The notes under the pieces were generated by a model, which saw only the letters and a program-made list of their open reading frames with translations, was not told the origin of the DNA and did not search any database. Source: Ruegeria profundi (lineage in GTDB: Bacteria; Pseudomonadota; Alphaproteobacteria; Rhodobacterales; Rhodobacteraceae). From it: 64,000 nucleotides of DNA. Positions 1 to 8,393 of this stretch are shown piece by piece. Position 1 is the stretch's first letter, and each line of letters starts with the position of its first letter. The stretch covers positions 62,001 to 126,000 of the forward strand of contig NZ_LQBP01000007.1 of the NCBI RefSeq assembly GCF_001507545.1, read 5' to 3'. The translations under genes and the position numbers were made by a program.

Positions 1-726
1 TCCGCCCGCGGCGCTGATCACCTCGGATGTGGCAATCAGCGTATCGCCTTGGCGTGTCGTCTCGGGCTGAGAAGTCCACAATGCCGGATCGCCCGGCTCA
101 ATCACGGCAACTTCGCGTCCACCGGCCGAGGGCATAGTAACGCGGGCTTCGATTTGCATGCCATCCGCCGTAGGGGTCAGGTGGCAGCTGGCGGCAGAAA
201 CGCGCGCCTCTTTTGCCGAGAAGGGACGCTGCGCCAGCGCAGCGGCGATTGCCGGGTTGCGCGCAGCATTGGCGTCCAGCATATGGTCGAAATCCAAACG
301 TTCGGGAATGCAGACATCCTTGCAGACGCCCAAATCCATGTCCCCGCGCAGCCGCACAGGTTTGGCCGGGTTGCGGGGGGTGATTTCAACTGGTAGCACC
401 AGTTGATTGGCGTAGCCGATGGACTGTAGCCCGTTTTGAACAAACACCTCGGGTGCAGGCCAGGTGATCGAAACGTCACCAACATTCTGCGAACTCTGCC
501 AATCAAACTGTGGCGGAATGCCTGCATCTCCGGGCGCGCGCCAATAGGTTTTCCACCCATCCTGCAACGTCAACCTGAGCGCGCCAAGATAGGTGCCAGT
601 GGCCGTACGTCCGCCATCAAGAATATCCAGTTTCACAACGCCGTCCACCCGCTGCGCTTGAGCAGGGGCGTTCAGCATGACACAGGCGGTCAGCGCGACT
701 GCAGTCGACTTAAGAAAACGCTTCAT
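1..726 (-). CDS. DsbD N-terminal-domain-like periplasmic protein (3' end cut by window)
   Basis: Reading leftward from the ATG at 726, 242 codons run uninterrupted off the window edge, so the C-terminus is missing. It begins with a signal peptide (MKRFLKSTAVALTACVML, then APAQA). The mature part has the immunoglobulin-like pattern of the DsbD alpha domain: LQDGWKTYWRAPGDAGIPP near residue 50, a W-P segment, and a DMDLGVCKDVCIPE stretch near residue 125 with a CxxxC pair matching the redox cysteines of that fold. Known members feed electrons to periplasmic thiol partners; whether this copy continues into a membrane or thioredoxin domain lies outside the window. It is divergent from yqgE with a 146-bp gap. 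Confidence 0.8.
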   Translation of the reverse strand, partial: MKRFLKSTAVALTACVMLNAPAQAQRVDGVVKLDILDGGRTATGTYLGALRLTLQDGWKTYWRAPGDAGIPPQFDWQSSQNVGDVSITWPAPEVFVQNGLQSIGYANQLVLPVEITPRNPAKPVRLRGDMDLGVCKDVCIPERLDFDHMLDANAARNPAIAAALAQRPFSAKEARVSAASCHLTPTADGMQIEARVTMPSAGGREVAVIEPGDPALWTSQPETTRQGDTLIATSEVISAAGG

Positions 727-872
727 ATGTAATAAATGCGCGCTTTGGGCCGTGATTCCAAGTCACGTTCCGGTCACATGGATGAAATCTGGCGAAATGT
801 GGCTTGATCCCTTGCCAATCCCCACATGCCGGGGCCATTGTTGAAAGGGGACGAAGCGAGAGTCAAAATTCA

Positions 873-1427
873 ATGGACCTGACTGGAAAACTGTTGATTG
901 CGATGCCCGGCATGGGTGACCCGCGCTTCGATCACTCGGTTGTTTTCATTTGCAGCCATGGTGATGAAGGGGCGATGGGGCTGATTGTGAACAAGCCATC
1001 GGATTTGCGGATCAAAACCCTGCTGAGCCAGCTGAATATCGCTTGCCGCATCCCTGTCGTGGGTGAACGTCTGGTGCATTTCGGTGGGCCGGTCGAGATG
1101 TCGCGCGGCTTTGTCCTGCACAGCGCCGATTATGAGGCTAACCTGCATTCGATGCAGATTTCAGATGATTTCAGCATGACGGCAACGCTGGACATACTCG
1201 AAGATCTGGCCTCGGGGCGGGGGCCTTTGAATTCAACACTGGCGCTGGGCTATTCCGGTTGGGGGCCCGGCCAGTTGGAGGAAGAGATCGCGATGAATGG
1301 CTGGCTGACCACTGAGGCGACATCGAAACTTGTGTTCGACGTGCCCGATGATGGCAAGTGGGAGGCCGCATTGGCCACGCTGGGTGTGGACCCGCTAACC
1401 CTGTCGGCCAGCGCCGGGCGCGCCTGA
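873..1427 (+). CDS. yqgE: YqgE/AlgH (UPF0301) family protein
   Basis: The 184-residue product matches the YqgE/AlgH family end to end: MDLTGKLLIAMPGMGDPRF, then SVVFICSHGDEGAMGLIVN, FGGPVE near residue 65 and GYSGWGPGQLEEEI near residue 125. The biochemical role of the family is unsettled. I start at the ATG at 873 because family members begin at this methionine; an in-frame ATG at 804 would add 23 unconserved residues. A weak purine stretch lies at 852-861. Its stop codon abuts the stop of the convergent Sua5 gene with no intergenic base, so neither gene has room for its own terminator between them. Confidence 0.9.
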   Translation: MDLTGKLLIAMPGMGDPRFDHSVVFICSHGDEGAMGLIVNKPSDLRIKTLLSQLNIACRIPVVGERLVHFGGPVEMSRGFVLHSADYEANLHSMQISDDFSMTATLDILEDLASGRGPLNSTLALGYSGWGPGQLEEEIAMNGWLTTEATSKLVFDVPDDGKWEAALATLGVDPLTLSASAGRA

Positions 1428-2378
1428 TCACGTGTCGCGTGGCGCTGCGGCGCGACGCAAACGGTCGTTGATGGCCACACCCAGACCCTGATCCGGTATC
1501 GGAGAAACGGCGATTGGACGGCCTGTCGCGTTCAGCGTGTGCAGGGCCGAGAACAAATTGGCTGCCGCTTCGTCCAGATCGCCCGCCTCTGATAGGTTCA
1601 GATCGCACGGGACCGGGCCAAAGCCCAGCAAAACCTCATCACCTTGGGGGCTTTCAGCGTTCAGGCGCACCGGAGCGTCCGGGGCATAGTGCGATTGAAG
1701 CTGGCCCGGAGCGGTCAGCAGATCTCCGGCCTGATGCAGGTGCAACCGCGTGCCCAGAACGGATTCGATGTCTTCCAGTGCTACACCGCCGGGACGCAGA
1801 AGGCTGGGCTCTCCGGCCAGTCCGACGATGGTGGATTCCACACCGACGCCACACGGGCCGTCGTCCAGAATGGCGGCAATGCGCCCTCCAAGACCCGAAC
1901 GTACGTGATCGGCTGTTGTTGGGCTGATCTGACCAGAGGGGTTGGCCGAGGGTGCCGCGACCGGGCCACCAAAAGCAGTAAGCAGCGCCCGCGCGGTACC
2001 GTGTGCCGGCACGCGAACCGCAAGCGTATCCAACCCGGCGGTCACCAGTGAAGAAATCCGGTGCCCCTCTTTCAACGGCAGAACCATGGTCAGGGGACCG
2101 GGCCAGAAAGCCGCGGCCAGTGTCTCGGCCATATCGGACCATTGCACGAAACGGCGTGCCGCCTCGGCAGATGACACATGCGCTATTAGGGGGTTAAAAC
2201 TGGGCCGCCCTTTTGCCGCGTAGATGCTGGCCACGGCCCTGCCGTTGCATGCGTCGCCGCCTAGCCCATAGACCGTTTCGGTGGCAAAGGCGACCAGCAG
2301 GCCTTGTCGCAGCAGGTCAGCCGCCTGCGCGATTCCGTCGGGATCGGCGGACAAATCCAAAGTGCCGTTAGGGATCAT
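1428..2378 (-). CDS. L-threonylcarbamoyladenylate synthase (Sua5/YrdC/TsaC)
   Basis: This enzyme makes threonylcarbamoyl-AMP from threonine, bicarbonate and ATP for the t6A37 modification of ANN-decoding tRNAs. The N-terminal YrdC domain shows ETVYGLGGDA near residue 35, KGRPSFNPLIAHV near 56 (the K-x-R ATP-binding motif) and APSANPSGQISPT near 140 (S-x-N). At 316 residues it is the long Sua5 form, with a C-terminal Sua5 domain beginning around residue 205, rather than the short TsaC form. No good ribosome binding site precedes the ATG at 2378. It is convergent with yqgE and apparently monocistronic. Confidence 0.93.
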   Translation of the reverse strand: MIPNGTLDLSADPDGIAQAADLLRQGLLVAFATETVYGLGGDACNGRAVASIYAAKGRPSFNPLIAHVSSAEAARRFVQWSDMAETLAAAFWPGPLTMVLPLKEGHRISSLVTAGLDTLAVRVPAHGTARALLTAFGGPVAAPSANPSGQISPTTADHVRSGLGGRIAAILDDGPCGVGVESTIVGLAGEPSLLRPGGVALEDIESVLGTRLHLHQAGDLLTAPGQLQSHYAPDAPVRLNAESPQGDEVLLGFGPVPCDLNLSEAGDLDEAAANLFSALHTLNATGRPIAVSPIPDQGLGVAINDRLRRAAAPRDT

Positions 2379-2514
2379 ATCTGGTGACGCCGCGTTTTGA
2401 TTGCGTGTAACATGGGTCCGGTTAGGTATTCACTTAATACCGGATGCATAAAGGTGGGTGTTGGATTTTCCAACCCCAGCCGCGAAAACACGTCAGACAA
2501 ACCCGAGGGAAGAC

Positions 2515-4218
2515 ATGCCATACCGTGCCCCCATCTCCGACTACGAAGTGTTGTTCCGCCACGTTGTGGGATTCGATCACATCGCGGCGACCGAAAAATT
2601 CTCGGACGCCAGCGAGGATGTGGTCAGCGCGATCCTGACGGAGGCAGGCAAACTGAGCGAAGAGGTGATGGCCCCCTTGCAGCGTCCCGGTGATCTTGAG
2701 CCTGCGCGTCTGGAAAATGGTGTGATGCGAACCTCTCCGGGCTATGCTGACGGCTGGAAGGCAATTGCCGAAGGTGGCTGGGTCGGGATGAGCGGCGATC
2801 CGGAATATGGCGGCATGGGCCTGCCGATGACTCTGACCACTGCGGTGAATGAGATGATGTCGGCGGCCTGCTTGTCCTTGCAACTGGCACCGCTGATGAC
2901 CCAGGGGCAGATCGAGGCACTGGAACACCACGCAAGTGACGAGTTAAAGGCGCTTTACCTGCCCAAGATGATGTCGGGTGAGTGGGCCGGCACGATGAAC
3001 CTGACCGAGGCGGGCGCGGGCTCGGATGTCGGCGCGCTGACCACGAAGGCCGAAGCAAACGGAGACGGAACCTATTCGGTTACAGGGCAGAAAATCTTCA
3101 TCTCATGGGGCGACAACGATTTCACGGAAAATGTTTGCCACCTTGTGCTGGCACGCCTGCCCGATGGGGTGCCCGGAACCAAAGGGATTTCGCTGTTTCT
3201 GGTGCCGAAGTTCCTGCCCGATGAGAATGGCAACCCCGGTGTGGCCAACGATCTGAAAGTTGTCTCGGTCGAGCACAAAATGGGCCTGCATGGTTCGCCG
3301 ACCTGCGTGATGCAGTATGACGGCGCCAAGGGTTGGCTTGTGGGCGAGGAACATGGCGGTATGGCCGCGATGTTTACGATGATGAACAATGCCCGTCTTG
3401 GTGTGGGCGGTCAGGGTGTGGGTGCTGCTGAAGGTGCCTATCAGCACGCGCTGGCCTATGCGATGGAGCGCAAGCAGGGCAAGACGCCCTCGGGTACAAT
3501 TGTGGACCATGCGGATGTGCGTCGGATGCTAATGGGCATGCGCGCCGATACCTTTGCCGCGCGTGCCATCATGCTGGCCAATGCGGCTGCGATTGATATG
3601 GCGAATGCAACTGGGGATGCCGAATGGAAGGCCAGGGCCGCATTGCTGACGCCGATCTGCAAGGCCTTCGGGACAGAGACAGGGATACGCGTGGCTGAGA
3701 CCGGCGTGCAGGTTCACGGCGGCATGGGGTTTGTTGAAGAAACCGGCGCTGCGCAATACTACCGTGATGTCCGCGTGACGGCGATTTACGAGGGCACCAA
3801 CGGCGTTCAGGCCATGGACCTTGTGGCGCGCAAAATGATGGATGGGGGGGAGGCCGCATCGCGCCTTCTGGATGAGATCGAGGACCACGCCGAACAGGCC
3901 CGCGCTACGATGCCGAATCTGGCTGGCCCGGTTTGGGAGGCCACCGAGAGCCTGCGCGAAACAACCGAGTGGATCGTGGCGCAGTCTGACATGAACGCGC
4001 GGTTCGCTGGTGCGGTGCCCTATCTGCACGCCTTTGCCCGTGTTCTGGGCGCGCATTATCATCTAAAGGCGGCGCTGACCGACCCCGGTGGTCCGCGTTT
4101 TAAACTTGCGCGTTACTACATCAATGCGCTGCTGCCTGAACATACCGGTCTTCTGGTTCAGGTGCAGAATGGTGCGGATGACCTATATGCACTCAGCGCC
4201 GAAGAACTGGCAGCGTGA
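2515..4218 (+). CDS. acyl-CoA dehydrogenase, DmdC-like long family
   Basis: A 567-residue flavoprotein dehydrogenase of the long acyl-CoA dehydrogenase group that includes DmdC (methylmercaptopropionyl-CoA dehydrogenase) and some FadE-type enzymes. Visible are MNLTEAGAGSDVGALTTKA near residue 160 (FAD/substrate loop), GQKIFISWGDND, QVHGGMGFVEETGAAQYYRDVRV near 420 and IYEGTNGVQAMDLVARK near 440, followed by an acyl-CoA dehydrogenase C-terminal extension. The ATG at 2515 is preceded by GAGGGAAG; an upstream in-frame start at 2458 adds unconserved residues. Roseobacters carry several DmdC paralogues, so a DMSP role cannot be assigned from sequence alone. The stop overlaps the next gene's start. 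Confidence 0.88.
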   Translation: MPYRAPISDYEVLFRHVVGFDHIAATEKFSDASEDVVSAILTEAGKLSEEVMAPLQRPGDLEPARLENGVMRTSPGYADGWKAIAEGGWVGMSGDPEYGGMGLPMTLTTAVNEMMSAACLSLQLAPLMTQGQIEALEHHASDELKALYLPKMMSGEWAGTMNLTEAGAGSDVGALTTKAEANGDGTYSVTGQKIFISWGDNDFTENVCHLVLARLPDGVPGTKGISLFLVPKFLPDENGNPGVANDLKVVSVEHKMGLHGSPTCVMQYDGAKGWLVGEEHGGMAAMFTMMNNARLGVGGQGVGAAEGAYQHALAYAMERKQGKTPSGTIVDHADVRRMLMGMRADTFAARAIMLANAAAIDMANATGDAEWKARAALLTPICKAFGTETGIRVAETGVQVHGGMGFVEETGAAQYYRDVRVTAIYEGTNGVQAMDLVARKMMDGGEAASRLLDEIEDHAEQARATMPNLAGPVWEATESLRETTEWIVAQSDMNARFAGAVPYLHAFARVLGAHYHLKAALTDPGGPRFKLARYYINALLPEHTGLLVQVQNGADDLYALSAEELAA

Positions 4219-5264
4219 TGGACGGAAATACCCCCTTGGCGATCCGATACCCTTGGCCTGACCCTCCGGCAGAGGGTGAGGCGGTTGAGATAGCCCAAGG
4301 TGTGTTGTGGATGCGCTTGCCGCTGCCCATGGCACTGGATCACGTCAATGTCTACGCGCTGAACGATGGTGATGGATGGACCGTGATCGATACGGGCATG
4401 TCTTCGAACAAGACACGCCGGATATGGGAGTCGCTGATGGCCGGACCTTTGGGCGGCAAGCCGATCACCCGGATCGTCGTGACGCATCACCATCCCGACC
4501 ATATCGGCAATGCGGGGTGGTTCCAGTCCGAGCATGGCGCGGAACTGGTCACAACCCGTACGGCCTGGCTGTTCGCGCGCATGTTGCAACTGGATGTGCA
4601 GGAAAGCTGGCCACAGGAAACACTCGACTATTATCGAAGTGCCGGGATGGATGCTGAATTCCTGGCCAAACGGATGACGCAGCGGCCATTCAATTTCTGT
4701 GACACCGTCTACCCGATGCCGTTGGGATTTACCCGGATCAAACAGGGCAACGTGATTCGTATGGGCGGGCGGGACTGGGACGTGCACATGGGCAACGGCC
4801 ATGCCCCGGAACATGCTACATTCTGGAGCCGCGACGATGATCTGGTGATCACGGGCGACCAGATCCTCAGCTCGATCAGCCCCAATCTGGGCGTCTATGT
4901 TACTGAACCGATGGCGGATCCAGTGGCTGAATGGCTGGAAGCCTGTGAACGGTTGAAAGAACTGGCCCGGCCTGAACAACTGGCACTTGGCGGTCATAAG
5001 CTGCCCTTCACCGGTCTTCCTATCCGGATGAAGCAGCTGATCGAAAATCATCACAGCGCGCTTGAGCGGTTACAGGATTTTCTGGACACACCAAAAACCG
5101 CGGCCGCGTGCTTTACCCCTTTGTTTAAACGCCAGATCGGCGAAGGGGAGTACGGGCTTGCGCTGGTCGAAGCGGTTGCACATCTGAATCATCTCTACCA
5201 CATTGGAATTGTCACCCGCACACGGCGCGCGGATGGGGCGTGGGAATTTCAGCGCAAAAGGTAA
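4218..5264 (+). CDS. MBL-fold metallo-hydrolase
   Basis: A 348-residue metallo-beta-lactamase-fold hydrolase. The metal-binding motif is VVTHHHPDHIGNAGW near residue 90, with further ligands plausible at GNGHAPEHATFW near 193 and GGHKLPF near 258. Family members hydrolyse thioesters, lactones or glutathione thioesters; the substrate here is not visible. Its ATG at 4218 overlaps the acyl-CoA dehydrogenase stop (TGATG), so the two are translationally coupled, and a thioesterase-like role on the dehydrogenase product is a reasonable inference. A GTG at 4215 is an alternative start adding one residue. Confidence 0.88.
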   Translation: MDGNTPLAIRYPWPDPPAEGEAVEIAQGVLWMRLPLPMALDHVNVYALNDGDGWTVIDTGMSSNKTRRIWESLMAGPLGGKPITRIVVTHHHPDHIGNAGWFQSEHGAELVTTRTAWLFARMLQLDVQESWPQETLDYYRSAGMDAEFLAKRMTQRPFNFCDTVYPMPLGFTRIKQGNVIRMGGRDWDVHMGNGHAPEHATFWSRDDDLVITGDQILSSISPNLGVYVTEPMADPVAEWLEACERLKELARPEQLALGGHKLPFTGLPIRMKQLIENHHSALERLQDFLDTPKTAAACFTPLFKRQIGEGEYGLALVEAVAHLNHLYHIGIVTRTRRADGAWEFQRKR

Positions 5265-5268
5265 AGCG

Positions 5269-5721
5269 ATGCAGGACAAAATCGAAACGTCGGCCGAAGC
5301 TGCAGAGGCTGCGGCCTTGCCTCGTTGCTATGAAGTGCATGCAAGCCCGAACGCCGAATCCGGTGCAAAGGATCTGCCCGGACAACTGAAAAAACCTGTC
5401 GCCAGCAAAAGCCCCGCACAATGGGCTTATGAGCGGCTGATTCTCTACATACAGAACTTTGAAAAGACACTGGACGCAGATCACGAGGTCGCCATGGGAT
5501 TTACCGGCGGCGATGCTGGCGTGATGCGGATCGAAGGGATGGGATATTTTGATCCCGATATCATCACATTTTACGGCTCGGACGCGACCGGGGCACGAAC
5601 CCAGTTGGTGCAGCATGTCAGCCAGTTGAACGTGATGCTGCGCGCATTGCCCAAATCCGTTCAGGACAAGCCCGCCAATCGCATCGGGTTCCGGCTGGCG
5701 GCGGATTTAGAAGAAAGCTGA
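5269..5721 (+). CDS. conserved small protein, DUF6173-like
   Basis: The 150-residue product has an alanine/glutamate-rich N-terminus and a compact domain with WAYERLILYIQNFEKTL near residue 47, HEVAMGF and the segment GMGYFDPDIITFYG near 85. It has no signal peptide or membrane segment. It resembles proteins grouped as DUF6173 in Rhodobacteraceae, a match made from memory of the pattern. The start at 5269 follows the MBL gene's stop by four bases, so it is the third gene of the acyl-CoA dehydrogenase operon. No function can be assigned. Confidence 0.75.
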   Translation: MQDKIETSAEAAEAAALPRCYEVHASPNAESGAKDLPGQLKKPVASKSPAQWAYERLILYIQNFEKTLDADHEVAMGFTGGDAGVMRIEGMGYFDPDIITFYGSDATGARTQLVQHVSQLNVMLRALPKSVQDKPANRIGFRLAADLEES

Positions 5722-5785
5722 TCCGCTGACTTGCAATTCACGTCTTCGCAGCCTTGAATGAGTTAGTCATTCCAGGGGGCCTCAC

Positions 5786-7624
5786 GTGTCCAGTTTTACA
5801 ACCGTTTCAACCGCCTATAAGGGAGCGTGGGCACGTCGCCGCGTGTTCATACCCATCTATCTTGTTATGCGTCTGTTGTTGATCGCCTTGATCGCGCCGG
5901 GTGTGGCGATCACGGTCAACCTTGCGGTGTTGCTGTCGAACCAGACCGCTGTGACCGATCAGGACATCGCCGCGTTCATCCTATCGCCTGCCGGGTTTGT
6001 CGCCGCCGTTGTCGTGCTCAGCCTGTTTCTATTGGCCGAGGTGTTTGTCTTTTCCGTCATGGCTGGGTCTTTGCGGATGAAAGAACGCGACCCATGGCGC
6101 GCTGGCAGCTCTGCCATCGGTCTGATCTTGTCCCGATTGCCGTCGCTTTTTGGTTTTGCGGTACGATTTGTGCTGCGCATTCTGGTGCTGGTGCTGCCAT
6201 TTGTCGTTGTGGCTGCGGTGATCGCGTGGTGGACGCTTACGGAATACGATATCAATTACTATCTCACGTTCCACCCGCCCTCCTTCTGGGTGGCAGTGGT
6301 GCTGATCGGTGCGGTCCTTCTGGTGATGGCTTGGGTGCTGATCCGGCGCCTGTCGGCTTGGGCGCTGTCGTTGCATCTGGTGCTGTTCGAAAACGTCCAC
6401 CCCGCAAGTGCTTTCAACATCAGCGCGCTCCGGATGGAGGGCAAGCGCGGGCGTCTCAAAATCGAGCTGGCTGTGTGGTTGATCGTGAGGCTGGTGATCG
6501 CAGCCCTGATAGCCTGGGTGGCAGGAGTGCTTTTCGATTTCGTGCCGCTGCAAGGCACCAATCACCTGCGTTTGGCGCTGACATACTTTTTGCTGATCGT
6601 TGGTCTTTGGACGCTCGCGGGGTTGATCCTGGCCGCCACTGCCCTTGGAGCTTTGGCAATACTGCTGGACGGTTTCTTTGAGACACAAACATCAGAACCC
6701 CCACACCCCGAGCCGCGCCGCCTGCGGGCGCAGTTGTTTACGGCGGTTGGTTTGGCGCTGGCTGCCTTGCTGATTGGGGGTTGGTTCGGGCAGCATTTGC
6801 TGGAGCGCATACAGGCACCGGACCGTGCCGAGGTCATCGGTCACCGGGGGGCCGCCGCGCTGCGGCCCGAAAACACGATGGCATCTGTACGCAAGGCAAT
6901 TGAGGACGGCGCGGATTGGGTCGAAATCGATGTGCAGGAAACGGCGGATGACGTGGTTATCGTAGCCCATGACAGTGATTTCATGAAGCTGGCAGGTGTT
7001 GACCTCAAGGTTTGGGATGCGACGATGGAGGACATCGCCCAGATCGATATCGGTAGCTGGTACGGCCCCGAATACGCCGAGGAACGCACGCCGACGCTGC
7101 GCGAGGTGCTGGAGGCCGCAAAAGGTAAATCCAAGGTCATCATCGAGCTGAAGTATTACGGCCACGATGTCGATCTGGAAAACCGCGTCGCGGCCCTTGT
7201 CGAAGAGATGGGGATGCAGGACGACATTGCGACCATGTCACTGAAATACCCGGCAGTGCAAAAGATGAAGTCCATCCGTCCCGATTGGCGCGCCGGTGTT
7301 CTGGCAGCAACGGCCATTGGTGACCTGACCGGGCTGGAAGGCGAATTTGTGGCGGTCAACGCGGCGATGGCGACGCCAAGGCTCGTGCGCTCGGTTCAAG
7401 AGGCGGGAAAGGACATTTACGTCTGGACCGTCAACGATCCGTTGCAGATGTCAGCCATGGCCTCGATGGGTGTGGATGGACTGATCACCGACCGCCCTGC
7501 AATGGCCAACGAGGTTTTGCGGGTGCGGGCGGAAATGGGTCCGGCAGAGCGGTTGCTGCTGTGGCTCGCGACCACCTTCGGTATGTCCGTCGATACGCAG
7601 GCAATGCGCGATGCAAGCCCATAG
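5786..7624 (+). CDS. membrane-anchored glycerophosphodiester phosphodiesterase
   Basis: The 612-residue protein has two parts. Residues 1-340 form an integral membrane domain with about eight hydrophobic segments, as in the glycerophosphoryl diester phosphodiesterase membrane domain. Residues from about 350 form a GDPD TIM barrel: VIGHRGAAALRPENTMAS (catalytic His-Arg and Glu), WVEIDVQET (metal ligands), VAHDSDF, VIIELKYYG and VYVWTVND-like DIYVWTVNDP near 545. Such enzymes release glycerol-3-phosphate and an alcohol from deacylated phospholipids. Translation starts at GTG 5786 behind CCAGGGGG. Its 3' end overlaps the start of the PLA2-like gene by 14 bases. Confidence 0.92.
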   Translation: MSSFTTVSTAYKGAWARRRVFIPIYLVMRLLLIALIAPGVAITVNLAVLLSNQTAVTDQDIAAFILSPAGFVAAVVVLSLFLLAEVFVFSVMAGSLRMKERDPWRAGSSAIGLILSRLPSLFGFAVRFVLRILVLVLPFVVVAAVIAWWTLTEYDINYYLTFHPPSFWVAVVLIGAVLLVMAWVLIRRLSAWALSLHLVLFENVHPASAFNISALRMEGKRGRLKIELAVWLIVRLVIAALIAWVAGVLFDFVPLQGTNHLRLALTYFLLIVGLWTLAGLILAATALGALAILLDGFFETQTSEPPHPEPRRLRAQLFTAVGLALAALLIGGWFGQHLLERIQAPDRAEVIGHRGAAALRPENTMASVRKAIEDGADWVEIDVQETADDVVIVAHDSDFMKLAGVDLKVWDATMEDIAQIDIGSWYGPEYAEERTPTLREVLEAAKGKSKVIIELKYYGHDVDLENRVAALVEEMGMQDDIATMSLKYPAVQKMKSIRPDWRAGVLAATAIGDLTGLEGEFVAVNAAMATPRLVRSVQEAGKDIYVWTVNDPLQMSAMASMGVDGLITDRPAMANEVLRVRAEMGPAERLLLWLATTFGMSVDTQAMRDASP

Positions 7625-8171
7625 CCTGGCGGTTGCTTTTGTGCTGGCGGCTGCACCTGCTGTGGCGCAGGATTTTATGCGCACGATTGAGATGCCCGCG
7701 CATCGCGCCTTGATTGCGCAAAAGGGTGAGGCCGCTCCGGTTCCTTTCGAAACAGACGGGTGTTCCGGCGGTCTGTCTACCAGTTGGCGCTTTGTGGCCG
7801 AGACCTTCCCAAAGTTTCGCGCGCTGTATGAGGTACATCCCCCTTGGGAATATTGCTGCGTGACGCATGACCGCGCGTATCACAATGCAGGCGGTGCGAC
7901 GCAGGCCGATGACAGTTTTGAGGCACGCATGGCAGCAGACGATGCCCTGCGCAACTGCGTCAAACAACACGGCGATGACAATGCCGAAGGCTACGCCGAG
8001 CGCTATGACATGACGCCCGACCAGATTCGGACCGCTCATTCACTTGCTGCCGAGGCAATGTTCACAGCGGTCCGCTTAGGCGGTGGCCCGTGTTCCGGCC
8101 TGCCATGGCGTTGGGGGTTCGGATATCCTGGGTGCTCGGTACTCGGACCGCTGGCCCCTGCGCCCGAATGA
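7611..8171 (+). CDS. secreted phospholipase A2-like protein
   Basis: A 186-residue exported protein (signal peptide about 1-20 ending AVAQ). It carries the hallmarks of the PLA2 fold: TDGCSGG at 48-54, resembling the calcium loop of bacterial PLA2 (DGCS), the His-Asp motif CCVTHDRAY at 82-90, and a helix with AADDALRNC at 108-116 giving the second Asp and cysteine. Six cysteines (51, 82, 83, 116, 161, 175) in the mature part suit three disulfides in the periplasm or outside. It overlaps the glycerophosphodiesterase gene by 14 bases and has only a weak ribosome site, implying coupled translation. Activity is inferred; a non-catalytic PLA2-like protein is the alternative. Confidence 0.68.
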   Translation: MQAHSLAVAFVLAAAPAVAQDFMRTIEMPAHRALIAQKGEAAPVPFETDGCSGGLSTSWRFVAETFPKFRALYEVHPPWEYCCVTHDRAYHNAGGATQADDSFEARMAADDALRNCVKQHGDDNAEGYAERYDMTPDQIRTAHSLAAEAMFTAVRLGGGPCSGLPWRWGFGYPGCSVLGPLAPAPE

Positions 8172-8239
8172 CGTGGTGACAGCCTTTGGATTTTCGATTA
8201 TTCAACACTTCAAACACGCGAACTAGGACTCTTATACTC

Positions 8240-8374
8240 ATGGCTGAACACAAGCACGGCGACATGGACATCAACGTTCAAACCAAGACTTTCAATGGGT
8301 TTATCAAGGCCATCACGTGGTGTGTGGTTGCGATTGCCATTCTTTGTCTGTTTCTGGCGGTCTTTGCCTCTTAA
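8240..8374 (+). CDS. aa3-type cytochrome c oxidase subunit IV
   Basis: This 44-residue protein has a hydrophilic N-terminus (MAEHKHGDMDI), then TFNGFIKAITW and one transmembrane helix (CVVAIAILCLFLAVFA). It matches the small subunit IV of the aa3 cytochrome c oxidase of Rhodobacter and Paracoccus, which packs against the catalytic subunits in the inner membrane but is not needed for catalysis. The start at 8240 is set by the family's MAxHxHG opening. No other oxidase subunit is nearby, which is typical for this orphan gene. Confidence 0.9.
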   Translation: MAEHKHGDMDINVQTKTFNGFIKAITWCVVAIAILCLFLAVFAS

Positions 8375-8393
8375 CTGAAAAGCGGGGTAAACC

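Noticed and set aside
7485..8039. 184-codon minus-strand frame opposite the PLA2-like gene
   Set aside because: The plus-strand product has a signal peptide, paired cysteines and a catalytic motif; the antisense frame has none.
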